A stretch of 5,279 nt of DNA from an uncultured Calothrix sp. (GCA_937884685.1 CAKZYM010000643.1:1-5279); one strand, 5' to 3'. Positions 1 to 5,279 are shown, counted from the first letter of the stretch. Numbers and translations: made by a program. Notes: generated by a model not told the origin, from the sequence alone.

Positions 1-63
1 TACCAACTACCAATTACCAACTACCAACTACCAACTACCAACTACCAACTACCAATCCCCAAT
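1..63. repeat. Heptanucleotide tandem repeat, (TACCAAY)8 plus a degenerate copy
   Basis: Eight uninterrupted 7-bp units occupy 1-56. Six read TACCAAC and two (8-14 and 50-56) read TACCAAT. A decayed unit, CCCCAAT, follows at 57-63. The array touches the left edge, so its true length is unknown. It ends only about 13-20 bp before the purE ATG, so it lies in the purE leader or promoter region. Short heptanucleotide tandem repeats (STRR-type) are known from filamentous cyanobacteria such as Calothrix and Nostoc. Assignment to that class rests on unit length and base composition. Any regulatory effect is speculative. Confidence 0.93.
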
Positions 64-76
64 CCTTTCATTGCTT

Positions 77-586
77 ATGACTGTCGGAATTATTATGGGT
101 AGCGATTCTGATTTACCCACCATGCAAGATGCGATTAAAATCTGTGAAGAATTCGGCGTTACTACCGAAGTAGCGATTGTAAGTGCCCATCGTACCCCGC
201 AACGAATGGTGGAATACGCGACTAAGGCACCTGCTCGCGGTATTAAAGTTATTATTGCTGGAGCCGGTGGTGCTGCTCATCTTCCCGGTATGGTTGCTTC
301 TTTAACTCCTCTCCCGGTAATTGGGGTTCCTGTTGCGAGTCGTCATTTAAAAGGTGTTGACTCTTTACATTCTATTGTTCAGATGCCAGCCGGTATACCT
401 GTAGCAACTGTAGCTATCGGTAACGCAAAGAATGCCGGACTTTTGGCAGTACAAATACTCGCTATCCATCAACCAGATTTACTGGAAAAAGTTGTTCTGT
501 ATCGCCAAAATCTTCGCGATTCTGTGATATGCAAACAAGAAAAATTGCAAGAATTAGGTTATCAAAATTATTTAAATCAAATGTAA
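77..586 (+). CDS. purE: PurE, N5-carboxyaminoimidazole ribonucleotide mutase
   Basis: A complete 169-aa protein, the normal length for a bacterial class I PurE. The family is cytosolic and homo-octameric. It converts N5-CAIR, made by PurK, to CAIR in de novo purine synthesis. Visible family motifs are GSDSD at residues 8-12 (phosphate/substrate loop), SAHRTP at 36-41 with His38 matching the catalytic His45 of E. coli PurE, the glycine-rich AGAGGAAHLPGM at 61-72, PVIGVPV at 80-86, and MPAGIPVAT at 103-111. I chose ATG 77 over the in-frame TTG at 71 because MTVGIIMGSDSD is the usual N-terminus. No clear Shine-Dalgarno sequence precedes either start, which is common in cyanobacteria. A heptamer repeat array ends about 13-20 bp upstream. 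No purK is visible nearby. A long A/T-rich gap follows, so purE is probably the last or only gene of its transcript. Confidence 0.97.
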   Translation: MTVGIIMGSDSDLPTMQDAIKICEEFGVTTEVAIVSAHRTPQRMVEYATKAPARGIKVIIAGAGGAAHLPGMVASLTPLPVIGVPVASRHLKGVDSLHSIVQMPAGIPVATVAIGNAKNAGLLAVQILAIHQPDLLEKVVLYRQNLRDSVICKQEKLQELGYQNYLNQM

Positions 587-901
587 GTAGAGATAATTGC
601 TACGAATAATATCAATGCGTTTAAAATACTTAGAAAAATTAATTTTTTACTGCTTGCAAAAGTTAAAGTAAATTTCAATAAGATACCATTAAATAATTTT
701 GATATAAATACTTATTTACATTAATTATCAAAAATTCATATTTTTATACCTAAGTAAAAAACAGTTTCTTTGTATGAAAAGTTAACAATTAGGCAATATT
801 TTTTGCGTTTATAAAATTATGAAATATTGACAAAATGCTCTTCATGACGGCTACTTGCAGCTTAATATGCCACCAATGATAATTAAGAATACTCAATATT
901 C
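587..901. other. A/T-rich non-coding interval downstream of purE
   Basis: I see no convincing gene in either strand here. The DNA is strongly A/T-rich and dense in stops. It contains weak symmetric elements: a 14-bp palindrome AAAAATTAATTTTT at 634-647 and an 8-bp inverted repeat TTTTGATA/TATCAAAA (697-704 and 726-733, 21-nt loop). Either could mark the purE transcript end, but neither has the G/C-rich stem plus T-run of a typical intrinsic terminator. A perfect TTGACA hexamer lies at 827-832, but no matching -10 box sits 16-19 bp downstream. Confidence 0.6.
772..815 (+). promoter_or_regulatory. Possible second, imperfect NtcA-type promoter
   Basis: GTATGAAAAGTTAA at 772-785 matches the NtcA consensus GTA-N8-TAC at five of six defined positions; the last C is an A, with C one base later. 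A TATAAA hexamer starts at 810, leaving 24 bp between the elements, within the usual NtcA-activated spacing. In such A/T-rich DNA a one-mismatch box can easily arise by chance, so this is only a weak candidate for a distal amt promoter. Confidence 0.25.
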
Positions 902-941
902 GTAGCAACAGTTACAGAATTCACAAATAGAGTGCTGTAAT
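902..941 (+). promoter_or_regulatory. NtcA-activated promoter for amt (NtcA box plus -10)
   Basis: GTAGCAACAGTTAC at 902-915 is a perfect match to the cyanobacterial NtcA consensus GTA-N8-TAC. A -10-like hexamer TGTAAT (one mismatch to TATAAT) lies at 936-941, 20 bp after the box. NtcA class II promoters have the box in place of a -35 element, about 20-24 bp before the -10. This would put transcription start near 948 and give amt an unusually long leader of about 390 nt. NtcA is the global nitrogen regulator that activates ammonium transporter genes under nitrogen limitation in cyanobacteria. The link to the downstream amt gene is inferred from position, orientation and gene function. Confidence 0.68.
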
Positions 942-1265
942 GATTGTCTCTTAACCGTTGTAGCTTTTTTAATGCGGCAAATGATGTAATAGAAAGGCTT
1001 TTGAATAGAAATGTGAAATATTAAAGAATTAATGAGGTTACTTGAGAGGTTGCCAAAAATACATAATAATAATCTTTTAAGAAAAACTAGTTGCAGCAAC
1101 ATATGTATCATTGCTTTGTTGACTGAGAGCTAGATTGTTTGGTTTCCTAGTTGTTTAATAGGCTTTTTGAAAAACATCTCTCATAGGTATAACTTTCAAA
1201 GATGAATTTCCAAGCAATAACATATTGCGTTTGGGGAAATTCTGTATTTGATATTTAATCCTAAT
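942..1265 (+). other. Probable long 5' leader of amt, no gene recognised
   Basis: If transcription starts near 948, this stretch is untranslated leader. I find no credible coding region or recognised riboswitch; the cyanobacterial glutamine-riboswitch (glnA RNA) core sequence is not evident. A small symmetric site GTTGCAGCAAC (5-bp arms around one A) lies at 1090-1100 and the heptamer CTAGTTG occurs at 1087-1093 and again at about 1147-1153. A 72-codon minus-strand open frame crosses this region and the NtcA box, but it looks like chance. Confidence 0.5.
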
Positions 1266-1295
1266 AAAAAAGCCTAAAGACTCTCTTGGTTAGGC
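1266..1295 (-). terminator. Stem-loop in amt leader; minus-strand terminator-like
   Basis: GCCTA at 1272-1276 pairs with TAGGC at 1291-1295. AAGA at 1277-1280 pairs with TCTT at 1284-1287 around a CTC loop, leaving a 3-nt bulge on one side. Read on the minus strand, the stem is followed at once by six T residues (complement of A1266-A1271), as in an intrinsic terminator. On the plus strand no T-run follows directly; the nearest is at 1309-1314. It could stop antisense transcripts coming from amt, or it could simply be a structured element of the amt leader about 45 nt before the start codon. Confidence 0.4.
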
Positions 1296-1320
1296 AAAGA
1301 AAGCGGTGTTTTTTCCAGTT

Positions 1321-1335
1321 AAGGAAGTTTTGGAG
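1321..1335 (+). promoter_or_regulatory. Ribosome binding site(s) of amt, start ambiguous
   Basis: Two purine-rich Shine-Dalgarno-like tracts lie close together: AAGGAAG at 1321-1327 and GGAG at 1332-1335. GGAG is 5 nt before ATG 1341. AAGGA is 9 nt before an in-frame GTG at 1335, a good distance too. The GTG start would only add Met-Lys, so the choice hardly changes the protein. ATG is preferred because it is the stronger initiation codon and has its own spaced GGAG. Confidence 0.6.
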
Positions 1336-1340
1336 TGAAG

Positions 1341-2933
1341 ATGCAAAAACTGACGCGAAAAAAGAATAATAGAAACGGTAGAGGAAGGAATTCACAACGC
1401 TCTACTAGCGCTACACGTAATAGCTCATTTCTCAGTCAAGTAGGACGGGGAGTAAAAGGCTTGAATCCTAGCTTGCGTGCTTGTTTGCCAATTGCAGGTT
1501 TTATTGTATTGGCTTCGGGTTATGCAGCAGTTGCTCAAACTCCTACAGCAGAAGGCCCAACAACCGCAGAACTCAAGGTTGCATTAGATACACTTTGGGT
1601 TGCAGTTGCAGCATTTTTGGTAATCTTCATGAACGCTGGTTTCGGAATGTTGGAAACCGGAATGTGTCGTCAGAAAAATGCTGTCAACATTCTTTCTAAG
1701 AACTTGATTGTGTTTGCTTTGGCTACTTTGGCGTTTTACGTCATTGGCTTTGGTATCATGTTCGGTGATGGAACTCCATTCTTTGGTTTGAATGGTTTCT
1801 TGCTCTCAGGTGCTGATAATAGCCCCGTGACAGGAGATGCTTATCAAGGTGTTTTCGGTTCTCTTAACTGGGCTGGAGTACCTTTATCTGCTAAATTCTT
1901 ATTCCAATTAGCTTTTGCTGGAACCGCTGCGACAATCGTATCCGGAGCAGTAGCAGAAAGAATTAAGTTTGTTGACTTCTTAATTTTCAGCTTGTTGCTA
2001 GTAGGTATTGCTTACCCCATTACCGGACACTGGATCTGGGGTGGTGGCTGGTTAGCAGATGCTGGTTTCTGGGATTTTGCTGGTTCCACCGTTGTACACT
2101 CCGTTGGTGGTTGGGCAGCTTTGATGGGTGCAGCAATTCTTGGACCACGTATTGGTAAATACACTGAAGGTAGAACCAATGCAATTCCTCCTCACAACTT
2201 GAGCATTGCTACCTTGGGCTGTTTGATTCTATGGTTGGGCTGGTTTGGTTTCAACCCTGGTTCTACAATGGCTGCTGATGCAACTGCAATCGGTCACATT
2301 GCTTTAACCACTAACTTAGCTGCTGCTGCTGGTGGAGTTGCTGCTTGTTTCGTAGCTTGGGGTAAGTTTGGTAAGCCAGACTTAACAATGATTATCAACG
2401 GTATCTTAGCTGGTTTGGTTGGTATCACCGCACCTTGTGCTTGGGTTAATTTACCTAGCGCTATAGTTATCGGTGCAATTGCTGGTGCTTTGGTAGTATT
2501 CTCTGTTGCTTTCTTCGATAAAATCCAAATCGATGACCCAGTGGGAGCAATTTCCGTTCACTTGGTCTGCGGTTTCTGGGGTACTTTGGCAGTAGGTTTG
2601 TTTGCTGAGGGTCCTAGCGATAGTGGTATTTATGCTGAAGGACCAAATGCTGGTTTATTGTTTGGTGGTGGAGTCGCTCCTCTATTCACTCAACTAATGG
2701 GTGCTTTGGCTGTAGGTGGTATGACCGTATTGCTCAGCACCATCTTCTGGGTAGCTTTGAAAGCTACATTGGGTATTCGTGTAACCAAGGAAGAAGAACT
2801 CGAAGGTTTGGATATTGGGGAACACGGTATGGAAGCTTATACCGGATTCAAGAAGGAAGATGACGCTATCGGATATGGTGAATTAGACAGACCAGGAATC
2901 TCTACACAAGGAGACATTCCTGGAGCTTTGTAA
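1341..2933 (+). CDS. amt: Ammonium transporter, Amt family
   Basis: A complete 530-aa Amt/MEP/Rh-family channel of the inner membrane, a trimer that takes up ammonium. Residues 1-46 are a long basic, low-complexity stretch (RKKNNRNGRGR at about 6-16). A hydrophobic signal sequence (about 49-64) follows, with an AVA-Q cleavage site at 63-66. The mature part carries the family's usual 11 helices. Residues equivalent to E. coli AmtB are visible: Phe192 (F107), Trp233 (W148), Asp245 in DFAGSTVVHS (D160), twin pore histidines His253 (H168) and His407 in SVHLVCG (H318), Phe304 and Ser308 in WFGFNPGS (F215, S219). The C-terminal tail has the conserved EELEGLDIGEHGMEAY (485-500), the region that couples subunits and contacts PII/GlnK proteins in relatives. 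An NtcA promoter upstream suggests induction on nitrogen limitation. An intrinsic terminator follows, so it is probably monocistronic. A PII-family gene is not next door, unlike amtB-glnK operons. Confidence 0.97.
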   Translation: MQKLTRKKNNRNGRGRNSQRSTSATRNSSFLSQVGRGVKGLNPSLRACLPIAGFIVLASGYAAVAQTPTAEGPTTAELKVALDTLWVAVAAFLVIFMNAGFGMLETGMCRQKNAVNILSKNLIVFALATLAFYVIGFGIMFGDGTPFFGLNGFLLSGADNSPVTGDAYQGVFGSLNWAGVPLSAKFLFQLAFAGTAATIVSGAVAERIKFVDFLIFSLLLVGIAYPITGHWIWGGGWLADAGFWDFAGSTVVHSVGGWAALMGAAILGPRIGKYTEGRTNAIPPHNLSIATLGCLILWLGWFGFNPGSTMAADATAIGHIALTTNLAAAAGGVAACFVAWGKFGKPDLTMIINGILAGLVGITAPCAWVNLPSAIVIGAIAGALVVFSVAFFDKIQIDDPVGAISVHLVCGFWGTLAVGLFAEGPSDSGIYAEGPNAGLLFGGGVAPLFTQLMGALAVGGMTVLLSTIFWVALKATLGIRVTKEEELEGLDIGEHGMEAYTGFKKEDDAIGYGELDRPGISTQGDIPGAL

Positions 2934-2976
2934 TTTTTTTACTGAAGCTTTTATCTGTTGAATAAGTAAACTAATC

Positions 2977-3007
2977 AACCCTGCTTTATTTTGGCAGGGT
3001 TTTTTTT
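2977..3007 (+). terminator. Rho-independent terminator of amt
   Basis: AACCCTGC at 2977-2984 pairs perfectly with GCAGGGTT at 2994-3001 around a 9-nt loop and runs into eight T residues at 3000-3007. It lies 43 nt after the amt stop codon. The G/C-rich 8-bp stem and immediate T-run are textbook, so amt transcription should end here and not continue into the kinase gene. Confidence 0.93.
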
Positions 3008-3085
3008 GAGAATTGCTCGTTGGAAATTATGGAATATAGCGCTTTTCGGTTGAGTGAAATACACTTTGATAGACCTCACCCCCAG

Positions 3086-3111
3086 CCCCTCTCCAAAATA
3101 TCGGAGAGGGG
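3086..3111. repeat. Hairpin repeat, CCCCTCTCC / GGAGAGGGG stem (intergenic copy)
   Basis: CCCCTCTCC (3086-3094) and GGAGAGGGG (3103-3111) form a perfect 9-bp stem with an 8-nt loop, preceded by CCTCACCCCCAG (3074-3085). A second GGAGAGGGG lies at 3236-3244 and could pair with the same left arm, so two mutually exclusive folds are possible. A closely related sequence in the same orientation occurs inside the kinase gene at about 4115-4149. It resembles dispersed palindromic repeats of filamentous cyanobacterial genomes. Confidence 0.85.
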
Positions 3112-3132
3112 TCAATACTTGTCGGTTAAGGC

Positions 3133-3202
3133 TAGATCCTCCCTAACCCTCCTTAAAAAGGAGGGAAATAAGCCCCCTTTTTAAGGGGGTTTGGGGGATC
3201 TA
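3133..3202. repeat. Cloverleaf-like core: two hairpins enclosed by an outer stem
   Basis: The outer arms TAGATCC (3133-3139) and GGATCTA (3196-3202) are exact reverse complements, and adjacent C-rich and G-rich tracts extend the pairing imperfectly. Inside are two perfect hairpins: CCCTCCTT (3147-3154) with AAGGAGGG (3158-3165) around AAA, and CCCCCTT (3173-3179) with AAGGGGG (3183-3189) around TTT. This is the central part of the larger palindromic element at 3035-3273. No T-run follows, so it does not look like a simple terminator. Confidence 0.8.
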
Positions 3203-3273
3203 AACAATTTCGGATTTCTTAACCGAGCAGTATTGGGAGAGGGGTGTATTCTATCCAACTGAAAACTGCTATA

Positions 3274-3391
3274 AAAGCAAGAAAAACCATACTTTATTAA
3301 TAAAATATAAAGTTTTATCGAGGAAGATTGTGAATTTCTCTTATGGGATGTGGGAATACTGACTCTAGAAGTATTGTCATATAGAGAAAGT
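3274..3391 (+). other. Presumed promoter/leader of the kinase gene, no clear boxes
   Basis: This is 118 bp of A/T-rich DNA between the palindromic element and the kinase start. TATAAA at 3306-3311 could serve as a -10, but no good -35 hexamer lies 16-19 bp before it and no NtcA-type box is seen. In the kinase frame the sequence is open back to a TAA at 3308-3310, with GTG 3350 and TTG 3374 as possible earlier starts. The translated upstream stretch does not resemble the family's N-terminus. Confidence 0.4.
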
Positions 3392-5279
3392 ATGCTTATT
3401 CTCGGATACAAGGTCAACGAACAACTCTACAACGGTTCTCGAACTCTGGTATATCGTGCTGTTCAAGAATCGAATCAAAAACCTGTAGTTATCAAGCTGC
3501 TGAAAAATCCCTATCCCAACTTTAATGAATTACTTCAATTCCGCAATCAATATACTATTTGTAAAAATTTAGATATTTCTGGTATTGTTCGTCCCTACAG
3601 TCTGGAAGCATATGGAAATAGTTATGCTTTGGTAATGGAAGATTTTGGTGGGGTTTCATTACGTGAATACATAAAGAGAGAAAATATCACTTATTTGAAA
3701 GATATATTATTAATAGGATTGCAAATTACCGATATTCTGCAAAGTTTACATCAAAACCGCGTTATTCATAAAGATATTAAACCAGCTAATATTTTAATTC
3801 ACCCAGAAAATAAGCAAGTTAAATTAATTGATTTTAGTATCGCTTCACTACTACCTAAAGAAACTCAAGAAATTAAAAATCCCAATGGTTTGGAAGGAAC
3901 TCTTGCTTATATATCACCAGAGCAAACTGGAAGAATGAATCGGGGGATTGATTACCGCAGTGATTTTTATGCTTTGGGTGTGACTTTATATGAGTTATTA
4001 ACTGGGGAATTACCTTTTAAGTCTAATGATGCTATGGAGTTAGTGTATTGTCATATGGCGAAAACACCTCCAGCTATTAAACCTTACTATAACTCTCTTC
4101 TTAAGAAGGAAAAACCTCACCCTAGCCCTCTCCTTGTTAAGGAGAGGGGACAGGAAGAACAGGAGATTCCTGAAGTTTTGTCAGATATCGTGATGAAATT
4201 AATGGCGAAAAATGCCGAAGATAGATATCAAAGTGCTTCGGGATTAAAACACGATTTAGAAATTTGTTTAAAACAGCTTCAGGAAACTAATAATATTGAA
4301 TATTTCCAAATTGCTCAAAGGGATGTTTGTGACAGATTTATTATTCCTGAAAAACTTTATGGTAGAGAAAATGAAGTTCAAGAATTATTAGCAGCTTTTG
4401 AGAGAGTATCGAATGGGAATAGCGAGTTAATGTTGGTTGCTGGTTTTTCTGGTATTGGAAAAACTGCGGTAGTTAATGAAGTTCATAAACCGATTGTTAA
4501 ACAGCACGGTTATTTTATTAAAGGTAAATTTGACCAGTTTAATCGTAATATTCCTTTTTCTGCTTTTGTACAAGCTTTCCGAAATTTGATGGGGCAATTA
4601 TTGAGTGAAACTGATGCTCAATTGTCAAGCTGGAAATATAAAATTTTACAGGCTGTGGGTGAAAACGGACAAATAATTATTGATGTAATTCCCGAATTAG
4701 AGCAAATTATCGGAAAACAGCCGCAAGTACTAGAATTATCGGGTGCTGCTGCTCAAAATAGATTTAATTTAATATTCAAAAAATTTATTCAGGTTTTTAC
4801 AGCAAAAGAACATCCTTTGGTTGTCTTTTTAGATGATTTACAATGGGCTGATTCGGCTTCTTTGAAGTTGTTAAAAGTGTTGATGAGTGAATCTGAAACT
4901 AATTATTTATTATTAATTGGTGCTTACAGGGATAACGAAGTTTTTCCGGCTCATCCTTTTATGCTGACTCTAGAAGATATAAGCAAAGCAGAAGCAATCA
5001 TTAATACGATTACTTTATTACCACTAAATAATGAAAGTTTAAATCAGCTAATTTCCGATACTCTTAGTTGTGACTTGAAAGCATCACAGCCTTTAACAAA
5101 ATTTGCATATCAAAAAACTCAAGGTAATCCATTTTTTAGCACGCAATTCTTGAAGTCACTATATGAAGATGGTTTAATTAAATTTGATTTTGATATTAGT
5201 TCGTGGAAATGCGATATTTCATCGGTTAAGACATTAGCTTTAACTGATGATGTTGTTGAATTCATGGCATTACAGCTAC
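3392..5279 (+). CDS. Ser/Thr kinase plus AAA/STAND ATPase sensor protein (3'-truncated by window)
   Basis: The first 629 codons, with no stop before the right edge. Residues 1 to about 292 are a Hanks-type protein kinase domain: ATP-binding Lys35 in VVIK, catalytic loop HKDIKPAN at 126-133 (Asp128, Lys130, Asn133), metal-binding Asp148 in DFS (DFG in most kinases), SPEQTGR at 175-181 in place of APE, and Asp191 in DFYALG. A predicted P-loop ATPase domain follows from about 318: YGRENEV 323-329, Walker A GFSGIGKT 351-358, KGKFDQFNRNIPFSAF 377-392 typical of this family, Walker B VVFLDDLQWAD 477-487, and GAYRDNEV 510-517. Full-length relatives in cyanobacteria are usually 1,700-2,000 aa and end in GAF plus histidine kinase, PAS or cyclase modules; here that part lies outside the window. 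ATG 3392 is chosen because MLILGYKVNEQLYNGSRTLVYRA matches the usual N-terminus; the ribosome site (AGAGAAAG) is poor. A repeat-derived insert occurs near 241-255. The input signal and targets are unknown. Confidence 0.92.
   Translation, partial: MLILGYKVNEQLYNGSRTLVYRAVQESNQKPVVIKLLKNPYPNFNELLQFRNQYTICKNLDISGIVRPYSLEAYGNSYALVMEDFGGVSLREYIKRENITYLKDILLIGLQITDILQSLHQNRVIHKDIKPANILIHPENKQVKLIDFSIASLLPKETQEIKNPNGLEGTLAYISPEQTGRMNRGIDYRSDFYALGVTLYELLTGELPFKSNDAMELVYCHMAKTPPAIKPYYNSLLKKEKPHPSPLLVKERGQEEQEIPEVLSDIVMKLMAKNAEDRYQSASGLKHDLEICLKQLQETNNIEYFQIAQRDVCDRFIIPEKLYGRENEVQELLAAFERVSNGNSELMLVAGFSGIGKTAVVNEVHKPIVKQHGYFIKGKFDQFNRNIPFSAFVQAFRNLMGQLLSETDAQLSSWKYKILQAVGENGQIIIDVIPELEQIIGKQPQVLELSGAAAQNRFNLIFKKFIQVFTAKEHPLVVFLDDLQWADSASLKLLKVLMSESETNYLLLIGAYRDNEVFPAHPFMLTLEDISKAEAIINTITLLPLNNESLNQLISDTLSCDLKASQPLTKFAYQKTQGNPFFSTQFLKSLYEDGLIKFDFDISSWKCDISSVKTLALTDDVVEFMALQL
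4115..4150 (+). repeat. Hairpin repeat copy lying in frame inside the kinase gene
   Basis: CCTCACCCTAGCCCTCTCC (4115-4133), a 7-nt spacer and GGAGAGGGG (4141-4149) closely match the intergenic repeat at 3074-3111, in the same orientation. The stem is CCCTCTCCTT (4126-4135) with AAGGAGAGGG (4139-4148) around GTT, a perfect 10 bp. It is translated as KPHPSPLLVKERGQ at residues 241-254, near the end of the kinase domain. The reading frame stays open through it. Just before it lies a 12-bp palindrome CTTCTTAAGAAG (4097-4108). Confidence 0.85.

Larger units (their letters stand above)
3035..3273. repeat. 239-bp nested inverted-repeat element, MITE-like
   Basis: The ends are imperfect terminal inverted repeats. 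Bases 3035-3064 match the reverse complement of 3244-3273 at 23 of 30 positions, beginning TATAGC and ending GCTATA. Moving inward, further arms pair in order: CAATACT 3113-3119 with AGTATTG 3229-3235, CGGTTAAG 3123-3130 with CTTAACCG 3218-3225, and TAGATCC 3133-3139 with GGATCTA 3196-3202. Compact hairpins sit inside. No credible protein is encoded; a 78-codon minus-strand frame overlapping it is a by-product of the repeats. The outer TA at each end would fit a TA target duplication, as made by IS630/Tc1-type elements, but this is inference. The alternative is a composite of several unrelated intergenic repeats inserted into each other. Confidence 0.75.

Noticed and set aside
1..63. CRISPR-like direct repeats
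   Set aside because: Seven-bp units are contiguous with no spacers, which makes this a simple tandem repeat.
827..857. Sigma-70 promoter with perfect TTGACA
   Set aside because: No acceptable -10 hexamer lies 16-19 bp downstream.
893..1111. 72-codon minus-strand open frame in the purE-amt gap
   Set aside because: Composition is that of translated A/T-rich DNA, with no recognisable motif and no ribosome site noted. It overlaps the NtcA box and presumed amt leader.
942..1340. Glutamine riboswitch (glnA RNA) in the amt leader
   Set aside because: The GGAAGTTTTGG tract before the start looked suggestive, but the conserved core and paired stems of that motif could not be found.
1481..1699. 72-codon plus-strand open frame inside amt
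   Set aside because: It is an out-of-frame shadow of the clearly coding amt frame.
3035..3273. CRISPR array or transposase-bearing insertion sequence
   Set aside because: The repeats are inverted and nested, not regularly spaced direct repeats, and no transposase is encoded.
3181..3417. 78-codon minus-strand open frame across the palindromic element
   Set aside because: It runs through the hairpin repeats and into the kinase start on the other strand, and the protein has no family features.
1..5279. HIP1 octamers (GCGATCGC) as a cyanobacterial marker
   Set aside because: None was seen by eye in this window, so they could not be used to support the taxonomic placement; absence in 5 kb is not informative.

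Overview
The window looks like chromosomal DNA from a filamentous, probably heterocyst-forming cyanobacterium of the Nostocales (Nostoc, Calothrix or Rivularia type). The clues are the A/T-rich intergenic DNA, a run of cyanobacterial-style heptanucleotide tandem repeats, a consensus NtcA-type promoter site, a very large kinase/ATPase signalling gene of a kind common in these organisms, and dispersed hairpin repeats with CCCCTCTCC/GGAGAGGGG stems. This placement is inferred from the character of the sequence. No 16S or other marker gene is present.

Layout, all three genes on the + strand. (1) 1-63: TACCAAY heptamer repeats, cut by the left window edge. (2) 77-586: purE, complete, for purine biosynthesis. 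(3) 587-1340: a long non-coding, A/T-rich interval that appears to hold the control region of the next gene. It has a perfect GTA-N8-TAC NtcA box with a -10-like hexamer at NtcA-class spacing, a weaker NtcA-like box upstream, and a stem-loop near the end of the leader. (4) 1341-2933: amt, a complete ammonium transporter with signal peptide, twin histidines and the conserved C-terminal tail. (5) 2977-3007: a strong intrinsic terminator. (6) 3035-3273: a 239-bp nested inverted-repeat element with imperfect 30-bp terminal inverted repeats, MITE-like. (7) 3392 to the right edge: the first 629 codons of a multidomain protein with a Ser/Thr kinase domain followed by an AAA/STAND-type ATPase domain. 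In full-length relatives this is usually followed by GAF and histidine-kinase or cyclase modules.

The genes do not look like one operon. purE and amt are separated by about 750 bp with a promoter of amt's own. amt is closed by a terminator. The kinase gene starts beyond a repeat element. NtcA control of amt would fit induction of ammonium uptake under nitrogen limitation.

The most interesting observation is that one family of hairpin repeat (CCTCACCC...AGCCC(C)TCTCC-loop-GGAGAGGGG) occurs twice in the same orientation. One copy is inside the intergenic palindromic element. The other lies in frame within the kinase-domain coding sequence, where it encodes a short Pro/Lys/Glu-rich insert (KPHPSPLLVKERGQ) without breaking the reading frame. 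I see no evidence of a new defence system, CRISPR array, RNA gene or autonomous transposon.
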